Shown: in pieces, positions 54,309 to 64,000 of the stretch
How positions within the stretch are numbered: position 1 is the stretch's first letter
Layout of the letters: every line of letters starts with the position of its first letter
Origin: Polyodon spathula
Lineage: Eukaryota; Chordata; Actinopteri; Acipenseriformes; Polyodontidae
Direction: 5' to 3'
NCBI RefSeq assembly: GCF_017654505.1
Contig: NC_054535.1
Coordinates: forward strand, 82,585,603-82,649,602
Length of the DNA stretch: 64,000 nucleotides
Position numbers and translations under genes: made by a program
Notes under the pieces: model-generated
What the model saw: the letters and a program-made list of their open reading frames with translations, nothing else
Database searches by the model: none
What the model was told of the DNA's origin: nothing

Positions 54309-55267
54309 ACATCAGATGAAAACTTATGTACAGGCACTACGCTTTGACAAGATTACAAAAAGAAAGTTAATTCATGAATGGAACTGGATCTTCAACCAAT
54401 ACACACACCATGCCAACATAACCAGCGCTGTTTATATGTCTATAGTAAAACAATATCTGAAAAGTGCAGATCAAGGGCAGCTCCTAAACTGAGGTCAAAG
54501 CAACTAAAAACACAATAAAATATCATTTGAAACTACTTGACCTAGAATTATACTGAGCTGTTATAATTTTGTAACAGATGTTTTCCCTGTCACCATTGAA
54601 AATTATTAAATATGTCATCATTGCTTCCTTGCGATGATTTCTGCACAACCAGTTCCTATAATTCTTGATTAAAAGAGTCAAATCTGTATAGGTTTCCAAA
54701 GCATCATTTAAACAATACAGTGGCACCCAGCAGGCCTGGAAAGTTCTTATTACAATATTTAACTACATTCAATCTCTAATTCTATATTGTACCTTTATTA
54801 GTACTGGCATTTTGTTTAAACTACTTGGGAACTTGTTATTTATAAATATGTACCCAGATTATGAAGATTACTTGATGGATATTTATTGATATTGACCTTG
54901 TCAGTAGCACGACAATATACTTTAGCTGTAAACTGACCTATCCTTGTAAAACCACAGCACAAATTTCAATTTCTATTCTAATAGTTGCTCTCACACACAC
55001 AATTGATAGTGGAAATGAACATACTGGGCACAGCCTGGGCACTGACATCCGATTTGAATTTAATAAGCCTATTGCATGGAATTTGAATGTAATCAAGAGC
55101 ATTTTAAGAAGGAATCCACAGACATAGCTGATTAAATGCATTTTAAATGAATAATAAATCTAGTGTATATCAATGTGTTTAATACATATTTTATTGGAAC
55201 TCACCCTCAATAACAAAGTTTACTAGCTCAGAACATTTTCTTACTTTTTATTTTCATACTACATTAG
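54309..55267. other. AT-rich spacer
   Basis: No gene recognised. Confidence 0.5.
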
Positions 55268-55268
55268 A

Positions 55269-55299
<31 letters not shown>
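55268..55299. repeat. Poly-A tract
   Basis: About 31 A. Confidence 0.9.
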
Positions 55300-55304
<5 letters not shown>

Positions 55305-55489
55305 AATTTAAAAAACTACTTTGTGGAAACATATTTTCATGATGGGTTTCTTTTAATTATTTTAAATTGGTTTTTGGTCTAATTTCCACATTTGGGTGCA
55401 ATTTGTGTAGTTTTTAACAGTGAAAATAATTAATCAGTTTCCTTGGTAACAGTTCTGTAATCGTAGCATCGTTTCACGCCGCAGGCACC

Positions 55490-55864
55490 ATCAAGCCCTC
55501 TTGAGGTGTCGTGGGCTAGTTGACGAAACACTGAGGGTGGAGAATGCCCACTTGAGAGATGTACCCTACTCAGCTCAATTCAGACAGTTGTAATGCTGAG
55601 GCGCCAGGGAGACCATAATGTGCTGATGCTCTGGGGGGGCAAAAAAAGCTGATCCGTGGAGCCAGCATTACACTATTGCCATCAACAGGCTAAATGCAGA
55701 AGGATATCCACATCATCAGATGGAAGGAATCGCAAATTTATGGAACACAGATGGATCATATTAGTTTAGTGTAAAGCTACGTCTTAATTGGTGCTTATCT
55801 TGGTGCGAGTCAAGTCTAAAATCAGCATGAAGTTTTAACATCTACTCTCATGTAATAGAAATCA
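55490..55864 (+). repeat. Direct repeat, left copy
   Basis: Same orientation as the right copy. It differs by scattered substitutions and lacks one inner block of about 50 bp present on the right ('attaatccctggagccagca' near 57123). Confidence 0.8.
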
Positions 55865-56040
55865 TGAAGATCTAGACACGTCCAGTAACTGCTGTGAATA
55901 ATGCAGCTGGCAACAAGGGGAAGATGCTGTGACAGCCTAGAGAGACAGCCTGGAGAGACAGCTGACAGAAGGAAAGAGACCCCCTCTGGAGACACCCTCC
56001 CAAGGCTTCTAAGAAATTAAAGAGAAAAATACCCCAAGAG

Positions 56041-56801
56041 TCTGCGAGAGGGGCGGCAGAAGATAACTCAATGTTAGACAACACGGTTAAAAACTTAGGA
56101 AAGGAAACAGATATGAGAATGGGAGTACTTAACAAAGGACTAGCTCAAGATCTGCAGTTATCAAAGACATGGAACTTGTTTGTGTCTGTGGCTGGAGCAA
56201 GGCGACAACAGTCAGGGGTTTGAAGATTCATCAAGGGAGAATTAAATGCTTGAGGGAGAAGAGACAAGGGCCTTGCATTTATCAGTACTTATTACAAAGT
56301 CAGTCAAATGAAATCCAGCAACAGGAAGCAAACCACAGTTCGCAGGATATCATCACCCCAGTCATAGACTTGCATGGAGACAACTAGTGATGAACCTAAT
56401 GATCCTTGCGAAACCAGTCAGACAAACCAGTGTAAGAGAGAAAAGAACCTCAACGGGCACAAGCCTGGAGTTAAATGGCCAAGAGCTTGTGAGAAAACTG
56501 TGTCGGACACAGTAAACACAGATCTCTGTTTTGCATTGGAAAGGTTAAGTGGAACAGTTGAAAAGAAGCTGGATAAATTTGGAGACATCATCTAAACATA
56601 TGGAAGTAAGAGGTTTGGAGTTGAAAAAAGGAAGGAAAAAGTACAAGCTATTCCTGGAAAGTCTAGACAGCTGCAGGAGACTGAACGCTTAGTTAGAAAA
56701 AGGATGCAGCTGAGGAAGCAATGGAGATCAGAACAAAGTCAGAAGGAGGCACGGAATCTGTTACAAAGGGTCATGAAAGATAAGCTAGCAACAAGCTGCT
56801 G
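56041..56801 (+). pseudogene. Zinc-finger ORF of a non-LTR retrotransposon, broken
   Basis: The frame at 56169 reads MELVCVCGWSKATTVRGLKI and then HQGRIKC. This is a C-x-C-x13-H-x5-C finger followed by basic residues, like the N-terminal finger of R2/NeSL-type LINE proteins in fish. After a frame change near 56380 it reads KPGVKWPRACEKT, NTDLCFALERLSGTVEKKLD, a stop at 56593, then KRFGVEKRKEKVQAIPGKSR and RLVRKRMQLRKQWR to about 56800. The basic coiled segment also fits that protein group. Sequence stops before any reverse transcriptase domain. Exact clade not assigned. Confidence 0.7.
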
Positions 56802-57010
56802 AAGCCGAACAGAGAGGATGGAGAGTCTGGGTTTACCCAGTGGAGGTGGGTTGTCGAGGATTTGAGGCACACCCTACAACCCGGTTTCTCGGAGGTGTCG
56901 GATTCAGTGGTCAAGAGTTGCACCGCACAGTGAAGAACTTATCAGAAGCAGAAGAAGGAGAAGAAACCGTCTGTGGTTGAGACGTAAAGATTCTGGTTGG
57001 GGATTTCATT

Positions 57011-57398
57011 GTCGCGCCCTCTTAAGGATGGAGTGTGCTCACTTGAAGACCTTAGAAATGTACCATAATCAGCTCAATCCAGACGGTTGTCATGCTGATG
57101 CGCTAGAGAGACCGCACTGTGATTAATCCCTGGAGCCAGCATCGCAGCCGTTGTGTGTGCTGATGTGCTGGGGAGGCAAAATGAGCTGATCCCTGGAGCC
57201 AGCATTACACTTTAGCCATCAACATCAGACAGAAGGATATCTACATCATCAGATGAAAGGAAATGCAAATGGATGGAAACGCAGATGGATCACATTAGTT
57301 TACTGTAAAGCTACATCTTAATTGGTGTTTTCCTTGGCGAGAGCAGAGTCTTAAATCAGCATGAAGTTTTAACATCTACTCTCATGTAATGGAAATCA
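57011..57398 (+). repeat. Direct repeat, right copy
   Basis: Includes two tandem copies of a short block with 'tccctggagccagcat' (about 57128 and 57190), only one of which is in the left copy. Confidence 0.8.
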
Positions 57399-59455
57399 CA
57401 TGCAAGTTCCAAAGGTAATCAAGCATGCAGAGGCAGAACTAAAACAAATCTGTCTTTCAAATTTAAAAGTTTAAATTAATTGATAGAATTTCCTAAGATA
57501 TGTTTAAAATTAAAAACTGATTTAGAAACAGCTGCAGAGCGACATAAGACACCATGTATATCCCCAGAGAACTATGTCTACTGCCCAAATATAATTTTTT
57601 CCCTGGCAACAGCAAAATTATTGGTGAGTTTCATCTTGAAACTAAACGTATTTATGCTTAATGCTTTGTTTAAAACAAGCACATCAAAACATATGGAATC
57701 AATGGGAAGACATCAACAAATTGCAGAGAAAGTAGCTATGATGTAGTATGCATTAAGCAGAAAATGTAATTCTTTGAAGGAAAACCTAATCCTTCATAAG
57801 AGGTCCTCACGACTAAATCACCTTTTATTTTCTAGATTATTCAAATAGGTTAGTGCTTTTGCATACTGGGGCTATTCACATCTTCTGATTTGAGTTTTAG
57901 TGACACCAGAAGTATTTAATCTATACTGTAGGAGAGCGGATGTCAAAGAGCTACCGACCTCTGGAAGACACAGGCCGAGGGATAGGGTTAGGGTTAGGGT
58001 TAGGCTTGTGATTCATTTCTGCCACAGTGACAGCCTACCATCTTCTGACATAACACGGGACACATTTTAGTATGCTTACCGTATTCCAACGATTCTACCA
58101 CTTTCTGATTGTACAACGGTGAACACACTGCATAGAGCTGCGTGATTTCTTTAAAATATCTTCAACAAAAAAGACACCAGCTGTGTCAAAGATATATTTC
58201 TGCTAAAGATGACTCTGTTCAGCACAACATGGGGACATACTACTTGTACATTGTTATTTTTTATATTTATTCATGTATTGTATTTTGCTTGATAATTCAC
58301 TGAGGGTGAAAATAGAATGTCTTTAAAAGGTGAACATAAAAAAAAAAAAAAAAACTGTTTTTCAGGTAAACATTTAAATATTTAGGGACATTTGTTGTAT
58401 AATTAGAGAAATGCTGTGAAATTAGGTATTTTTACTATGAAAAAAATACAGCCCTACTCATAATGCAGTTTGGTTTGAATAAAGTGTAAATGCAATAGCA
58501 TTGGCTCACTTGGTAAAGTCATCTAGAGATTTAGAGTTTGCATAAAGATTTTACATTTACTAACTCCCAGTTGCAAAGGGGGCAGGATTTACAGTTACAA
58601 AGCCCTGGTGGACATTTCTAAAACCATCCCACCATTTATTCAGCTTTTAGAAGTGATAAAAAAGGTGGACTGACAAGTAAGCAGAAATTATTATCGAGAA
58701 TGATAGATACCGCAGGATATTAAGCAGGTAAGCAATTACTTACTCATACAATGGAGAATATTTAATCTTTAAAGATTTGTGAGCATACAACTGTTTTGTG
58801 AGCGACTTAGATTTTATTTTATATTCATAACACAGTTCATCAGGCGATATGATCATAGCTCCCATTTGCCTCATAATGTAATTTTACTAGCACTTGTATT
58901 CTTGTTATAAGGCAGAGGACAAAAAATATGGCTCAGCGTTGTACAGGGGTAGCACACTTGCTCTGGATATTAAGTACCTGAGAAAGATATAACTGTGCTG
59001 AAAACTGCAAATCCAGGCAGTTCAGATTTTTCAAAGTTGTCTGGGACTTTACCTTGCTTTGTCTTCCACATTGTGACACTAGTGCGGCTGTAAATCTCCA
59101 CAGCAGTCAATAATTAATTTAACTGAATTTTGGTTCTCTCTGTCAGCTGTATGCTTAAAGGCCACTGCCAGCACTTCCTGTGGGCCACCAGTGATTTATC
59201 TGTGAACCTCTAAATTACCTCTTTACTTCTGCACAATTGGCATGCTTTTAATATTACTTGTCAGACTGCTTTATGTCCTGCTGACCTAAATCACCTGGTC
59301 ACAATCATTTATTTGCTGGTGCTTCTAAATTTTGTGACCGTGGCAACTGCACTGTTTACAGTGTATTTTAGTGCCATAAGAATGTCCCCACAAAGCCCTG
59401 TAAGTGCACTTCACTTCCACCAAACTGATTCAAAAACCGGCCCTATAGATTTTAG
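57399..59455. other. AT-rich spacer
   Basis: No gene recognised. Contains a short interstitial telomere-type repeat, listed separately, and an A tract near 58340. Confidence 0.45.
57983..58004 (+). repeat. Short interstitial (TTAGGG)n tract
   Basis: About 3.5 units of the vertebrate telomere hexamer ('tagggttagggttagggtta'). Confidence 0.85.
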
Positions 59456-59766
59456 AGGTTGGTGATGTGGTGTTTTGTTTAGACTTAAAGTTGTGGTAAT
59501 TAAGGTTTAAATATGCATTGTTACTTTAAACTAGTGTAAGAATTGTTATGGGAAATGTTAGGGGTATTGGTTCAGCAGTGTTTGACTTGCCATGCCTGTG
59601 TGATTAACACAGAGATTGTTTAGCAAAGACTGGGGAGAGAGAGGGAGAAAAGAAAATGGTGACTGTTCTTGTTGTTCAGTTATGTGTACAGATCTGATTA
59701 AAGTGTTTCAAGAACCAAACAGCCTCTTCGGGTTCTCTATTAAACACCCACATGCAACGCTACACT
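59456..59766 (+). repeat. Possible LTR-like sequence
   Basis: It opens with gatgtggtgttttg. Near the end it has 'aagaaccaaacagcctcttc' then 'gggttctctattaaacaccc' and 'gctacac', which looks like the R-U5 end of a retroelement LTR. No matching target duplication was found. Confidence 0.3.
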
Positions 59767-61790
59767 AGCTTTGATATCCAGAAATAGAAAAACTATGACA
59801 ATGCCAAGCAGCAGAGGTGAAAAACATGTGCAACATTAACTTGGAAATGTTCAGAGATCAATACGAACAAACTGTAACAAAGAAAAGTCACAATCTGTAT
59901 CTTGTTAAAAAGGTTGTCCGATGGGTGAGGTAAAATCCTGCTGCTTTTGGGAAAGCCAAGTCTCTTGAATTCACAATATGTTTATTTAGTGTCCAATTAG
60001 CAAGAAGCTTGCATATTAAAGTCCTGTTTGTACAAAACATTTGTACAAATTAAACAAGTCATGGATAGACTAGCTTTTTATGCTTCGTTTACATGATTTT
60101 AAATTAAAATATCAAAAGGTAATGCAATGTTAGGCAAACATTATTTTGCATGAATGTATTATAGTATGGTTCAAATGTTAGTGTTTGGCTTGTGTAGTGA
60201 TGTAATATTAAACAGTGGTCACAAATAAAACAATGCTATTGATTTGGCAGGTTTAGGCAGATCGAGGCACATGCATGTGTGACCCTTTAACTATAACATA
60301 GTGACCACTTAATTGATTACATTTTGTACAATACCATTTTGGTAATGTTTACTGTATAAAATCCCTTAAAGCATAATACATGTTAAAAAGCAACATACTT
60401 CATTAACCATGTGTCAATACAATAACATAGTAAAGGGTTATCAACCAAGATTCATGTCCCTGGAAAAACAAGGCAGTTGTCTCAGGTGTGGGAATATATG
60501 CTCATCGGTAGGTCTTTTGGTTTTTTTTTTTTAAATTGGTTAAATTGGTTTTGAGGTTTTGTACTGGGTGACCCAAAATTGCCTGCACTGATACTGGTGA
60601 CTTTTAAACACATATAACTCCAGCTGTGATTTCTATTCTCTTAGCTGCATTTTTGCATTGTGCAGCAATTCTACATAGCGTTGAATGTTCGGGGCTGTTG
60701 AAAGGGTTTCATGTTATGTTTTTTTTCTCGGTTTGGGTGAGTGGATGCTCCCACTATTTAACTTTCCATGTATACTTGCTAACATGCTGAAAGAGCGCAG
60801 AGCTTCGTGCACAGGAGCCTACAGTTTCAATAGTCGTTTGCATTTCTACAACAAATTGTTGGACCCTTGTCCCAATATATATATTAATGGAATAAGTAAC
60901 TGGGCTCTGGGGTATTTCAGGAGCTAAATTGCCTCGGGCTGCTTTGTTAAAGATGACAAAGGAAAGCAAATGCATGTTAGACAGGGAAGAATACATATGG
61001 ATCTACTTCTGGATCCCTACTTTGAATTGTCAATATTGCTATGTGTGCCATGTTTGCCCACTGGTTTTGTACCAAATTCTGTTTTGGGCTGTGATAAATG
61101 CAGATGTATGGCGTAGAGGTGTTCCACTGTGTTTGTATTCTCTTTGAAATGAGCAGCCCGAGGTGATTTAGCACATGAAATACCCATTACTTATTTAATT
61201 TTAGTTACATTTGTGCATATTAGTGAATAAGAAGTTGGGATGTGAATGCCAGGGAGACTTGATCTGACTTGCTGTCACTCTGGCAGATAGTTGTATTGAC
61301 CATGCTGAAGCAGTGGAAAGCAAACTGATGGAAGTTCATATTATCCACCACTTTCATCTTTAGAAAATATACATGGATTCTTAGATCATTATGTATTCCT
61401 CCAAACTAGTGTATAGAGTCCCGTCGTGTTTTCCGCAGCTTCAGAAAATACTGAATCAGTGGGGAAAACGGGTGCAGAAAAAAAAAGGTTGAAATAATGA
61501 AATCCTCCAGCGGATCACTTTTGAAAATAACCCCTAAATATAGATGCATTTACAGATACAACCTCAATTACGCATATACAACTATGGGTAATACTTTATA
61601 TTAAGGTGCTGCATATTAATGTATGCTTAACAACTATGTTATAGAGTGTCAATAAAGCATTATAGATGGTTTGTAACCATACAATAACCATAGTTGGAAT
61701 TAGTTTTATAAAGGGGAGTTTTTAGCCACATATTGTACTTTGGAGTGTTTAAACGTAATTTCGTCTATAGCTATTGCATGGTTACAACGG
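59767..61790. other. AT-rich spacer
   Basis: No gene or assignable repeat recognised. Confidence 0.45.
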
Positions 61791-61799
61791 ATGCGCTCG

Positions 61800-62185
61800 T
61801 TAACCAAGGGGTCATGAGTGAGGGTATAAATTAAGGAGTGTAGGAAAGTAATCTGCTCCTTTGTAAATGGTTGGATTTGACCTTGAAGGAATACCGTGCT
61901 GTACTAGAAACCGTGAGTGTTTGTTTTGTGTTTGTAAAGTGTCAGCTGTAACTGTTGTTTGTCTTTTTAGACTATCAGTAACACAATCCAGAGCTGGAGT
62001 ACAAGCTACCATTAACCCGGACCTCACTTTTCACCCCAGCATTCCACGGAGTACTGTAAACACCACTAACACTTAAATTATTATTATCATATTAATAAAC
62101 ACCCCTGCACCTGAAAGTAATTGTCTGTGTGTTTTGTACCTGCACTGCACTGCACTTTATCCACTCACCACTTTGCCACAGGTAT
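61800..62185 (+). repeat. Possible LTR-like sequence
   Basis: A TATA-like 'agggtataaattaaggag' at about 61820 is followed some 270 bp later by AATAAA ('attaataaacacccctgcac') and an end 'ctttgccaca'. The order suggests a retroelement LTR. The left boundary and target duplication were not found. Confidence 0.35.
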
Positions 62186-63618
62186 TAACGCAGACCTTTA
62201 TTGCGGTGAAGAAAAGTTAGAGTTAAGTAAAGCATTTTGCTGTTTTCACACGGTCGACTGCTGCAGTGGCTGGTGCAAGATAATTCCTGGCTTATCCCCG
62301 TCTGTCAGAAGAGCCCCAGACCCTTTTGTTTTCAGCCGATTTTAGCAGTTGAACTTGTGAGCAGGATTGAGTTTTTGTAATCTCTTCTTTTTGATTTTAG
62401 CATTTTCTTTCTTTGAAACTTTGTGAAGGGCGCCAACTTGCATGAATCCTTCACTTTGGCCTATTTGAAAATAGTTTTTCTTTTACATTTTTTTAGTATG
62501 GTTTTATTGTGCTTAATTCAATTTTTAATGATTTCATTTAATGTAAATGTATTGTGTAGTCTTTCAGCAGGCAAATAAGCCAGTGGTAATAAAAGTGGAT
62601 ATCTAATTTGCAGACTCTTGGGCAATCTGGCCTGTGTGCATTGTCTCTCCCTGATTAAAAAAAATCTGTGTGTTGTTGGTACAAACTATTTATTCTAGAC
62701 AATAGTTAATAGTTTTCTATATTTTCCTAAAGTGGGATCCTGGGGCTCAATAACTGTCAGGTGGGAGGTTGGTAGACCATGTTTATGCTGCTGCCACCCC
62801 CACCCCCTCTCCCCTATTGCAGTTGGAACAGGCAGCTTCATACAACAGTATTCTCTCTCTCCTTTTAAATCAGCAGCAAGCTTCCCCCTCACACATCAAG
62901 ATACATTCCTGAGCACTAGCCAATGCTGCCAGGTCCACGGCTTTGCTGCAGAATTGGGCTGCTTGGAAAAAATAGTGGCGGGAAATATTGTGGAATTACG
63001 GGTAGCTACTTTATTGGTATTTATTTGAACAGTGGCAAATTGTTGGGTATATTTTTGCTATTTAAGGTGCAATTAACCTTTCCACTACAGTGCTGCATAT
63101 TGACATCTCCAAAGGCTTCAACAACCAATTAAGGATGTTTTTATATACTTTCAGAACAAATGAAAGTAAAGTGAGATAGACAGAAAGCTAGACGAGTGAG
63201 TTTTAGTTTTTGGTTTTCTGTCGGGTGATTCAGTGATCACAAGTACAAGCTAACCAGAAACCATACTAAATCGTCCAAAACATTCATAAACCCCAAAACA
63301 AATGAACAAAATATTAACTGTAGTGACAAATTCATATGATACACTTTAGGGATGACTCTCCAATCAAAATGCATTTCACTAACGCCCCAAGCCAACAGAT
63401 ATATCTTTTATTATGAGGTCACAGTTTACTGACCCAAATGAATATATACATCATATATCATCAAAAGTTTATATCAGCGCTAAAAAATATTTATCTGCTT
63501 GTTTCCAACCTGGGAATATGCAAGAATAAAGATACTATTTTCTACAAATTGACTACGGATCTGGACTAATCCAAGGGAGTTGCTTTTTCCCTCTGTGTGT
63601 GGTTTTCTACAGTCAGGT

Positions 63619-63622
<4 letters not shown>
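62186..63622. other. Spacer
   Basis: No gene recognised. The open frames here have no family features. Confidence 0.45.

Positions 63623-63623
<1 letters not shown>

Positions 63624-63685
<62 letters not shown>
63624..63685. repeat. (TG)n-(TA)n compound microsatellite
   Basis: About 49 bp of TG then a short TA run and a T tract. Confidence 0.95.
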
Positions 63686-63966
63686 TTTTTTTTTTTTAAG
63701 ATGTTGACAAGTTGACAGATCTACCTGATGAGAAACTTCTTCACATTACACACCCGTCAAACAATTTGGTGTAAAATCAAAACCAGACAAGATATTTATA
63801 AAATTCTTTCTGATCCTAGTTCCGAAAGACTAGGATCAAGGACATTTAATGTGAATACTCATTTCTAAAGACTTCTTTTTACTTTGAAAATGGTATCGCC
63901 TTCAACAAGATACGAACTTATGAATCTTCATCGCACGGAATGCGTAATCGTATGATGTTCAAAGGA

Positions 63967-63968
<2 letters not shown>

Positions 63969-63999
<31 letters not shown>
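63969..63999. repeat. Poly-T tract at the window edge
   Basis: About 31 T. Possibly the poly-A tail of a minus-strand retroelement lying to the right. Unproven. Confidence 0.8.

Positions 64000-64000
<1 letters not shown>

Larger units (their letters stand above)
55490..57398 (+). mobile_element. Retroelement remnant bounded by long direct repeats
   Basis: Two direct repeats of about 375-390 bp (55490-55864 and 57011-57398), roughly 80-90% alike by eye, bracket about 1.15 kb. The insert holds an N-terminal zinc-finger/basic ORF like those of some fish non-LTR retrotransposons. The shared blocks are 'ctgatcc.tggagccagcat', 'ggatatc.acatcatcagat' and the end 'catctactctcatgtaat.gaaatca'. It is either head-to-tail LINE copies sharing a 3' UTR, or an LTR-like or composite element. 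No reverse transcriptase is present. Confidence 0.6.

Noticed and set aside
57480..57746. 88-codon open frame after the direct-repeat element
   Set aside because: No family motif, AT-rich composition, no splice context.

Overview
The window is vertebrate nuclear DNA, most likely from a ray-finned fish. Evidence: two genes with short GT-AG introns, and long AT-rich spacers full of (TA)n and (CA)n tracts. The repeat complement also fits: Tc1/mariner with TA target sites, hAT, PIF/Harbinger, a CR1/L2-like LINE and a tRNA-type SINE. A non-teleost such as a sturgeon or gar is possible but is a guess. There is no bacterial-style gene organisation.

Genes. About 12.4-25.0 kb holds the only well-supported host genes. 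LYRM7 (minus strand, five coding exons, 17039 to 12732, 105 aa) lies head-to-head with a tandem pair of HINT1 genes on the plus strand. The proximal HINT1 copy (17396-18673) keeps its exon layout and splice sites. It has lost 32 bp near the start of exon 3, which gives an early stop, so it looks like a recently broken paralogue. The distal copy (22242-24818) is intact, with 126 codons, all the active-site histidines and a polyadenylation signal. LYRM7 assembles respiratory complex III in mitochondria; HINT1 is a cytosolic/nuclear purine phosphoramidase. They are neighbours in other vertebrates but do not act in one pathway.

Left part (1-12.4 kb): a Tc1 relic running off the left edge, a SINE tail, microsatellites, a 215-bp-period duplication, a possible but unidentified terminal exon near 5.3 kb, a possible non-coding first exon near 7.3 kb, a Tc1 fragment near 7.7 kb, and a full-length but decayed Tc1 element at 9242-10840.

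Right part (25-64 kb): no convincing host gene. It holds a nested repeat at 33.1-36.2 kb, where a Harbinger element was hit by a hAT element (perfect 8-bp target duplication) and by a solo LTR (perfect 5-bp target duplication). Further right are a SINE, a second solo LTR, a nearly intact CR1/L2-like LINE 3' half, a hAT fragment, a Tc1 element set in a (TG)n(TA)n microsatellite and carrying a 356-bp palindrome, and a 31-bp minisatellite. At 55.5-57.4 kb a zinc-finger retroelement ORF remnant sits between about 375-bp direct repeats. The rest is AT-rich spacer.

No new defence or biosynthetic system was found. The most distinctive signals are the broken tandem HINT1 paralogue, the direct-repeat-bounded zinc-finger remnant, the dated nest of transposons, and the repeated contact of Tc1 ends with (TA)n arrays.
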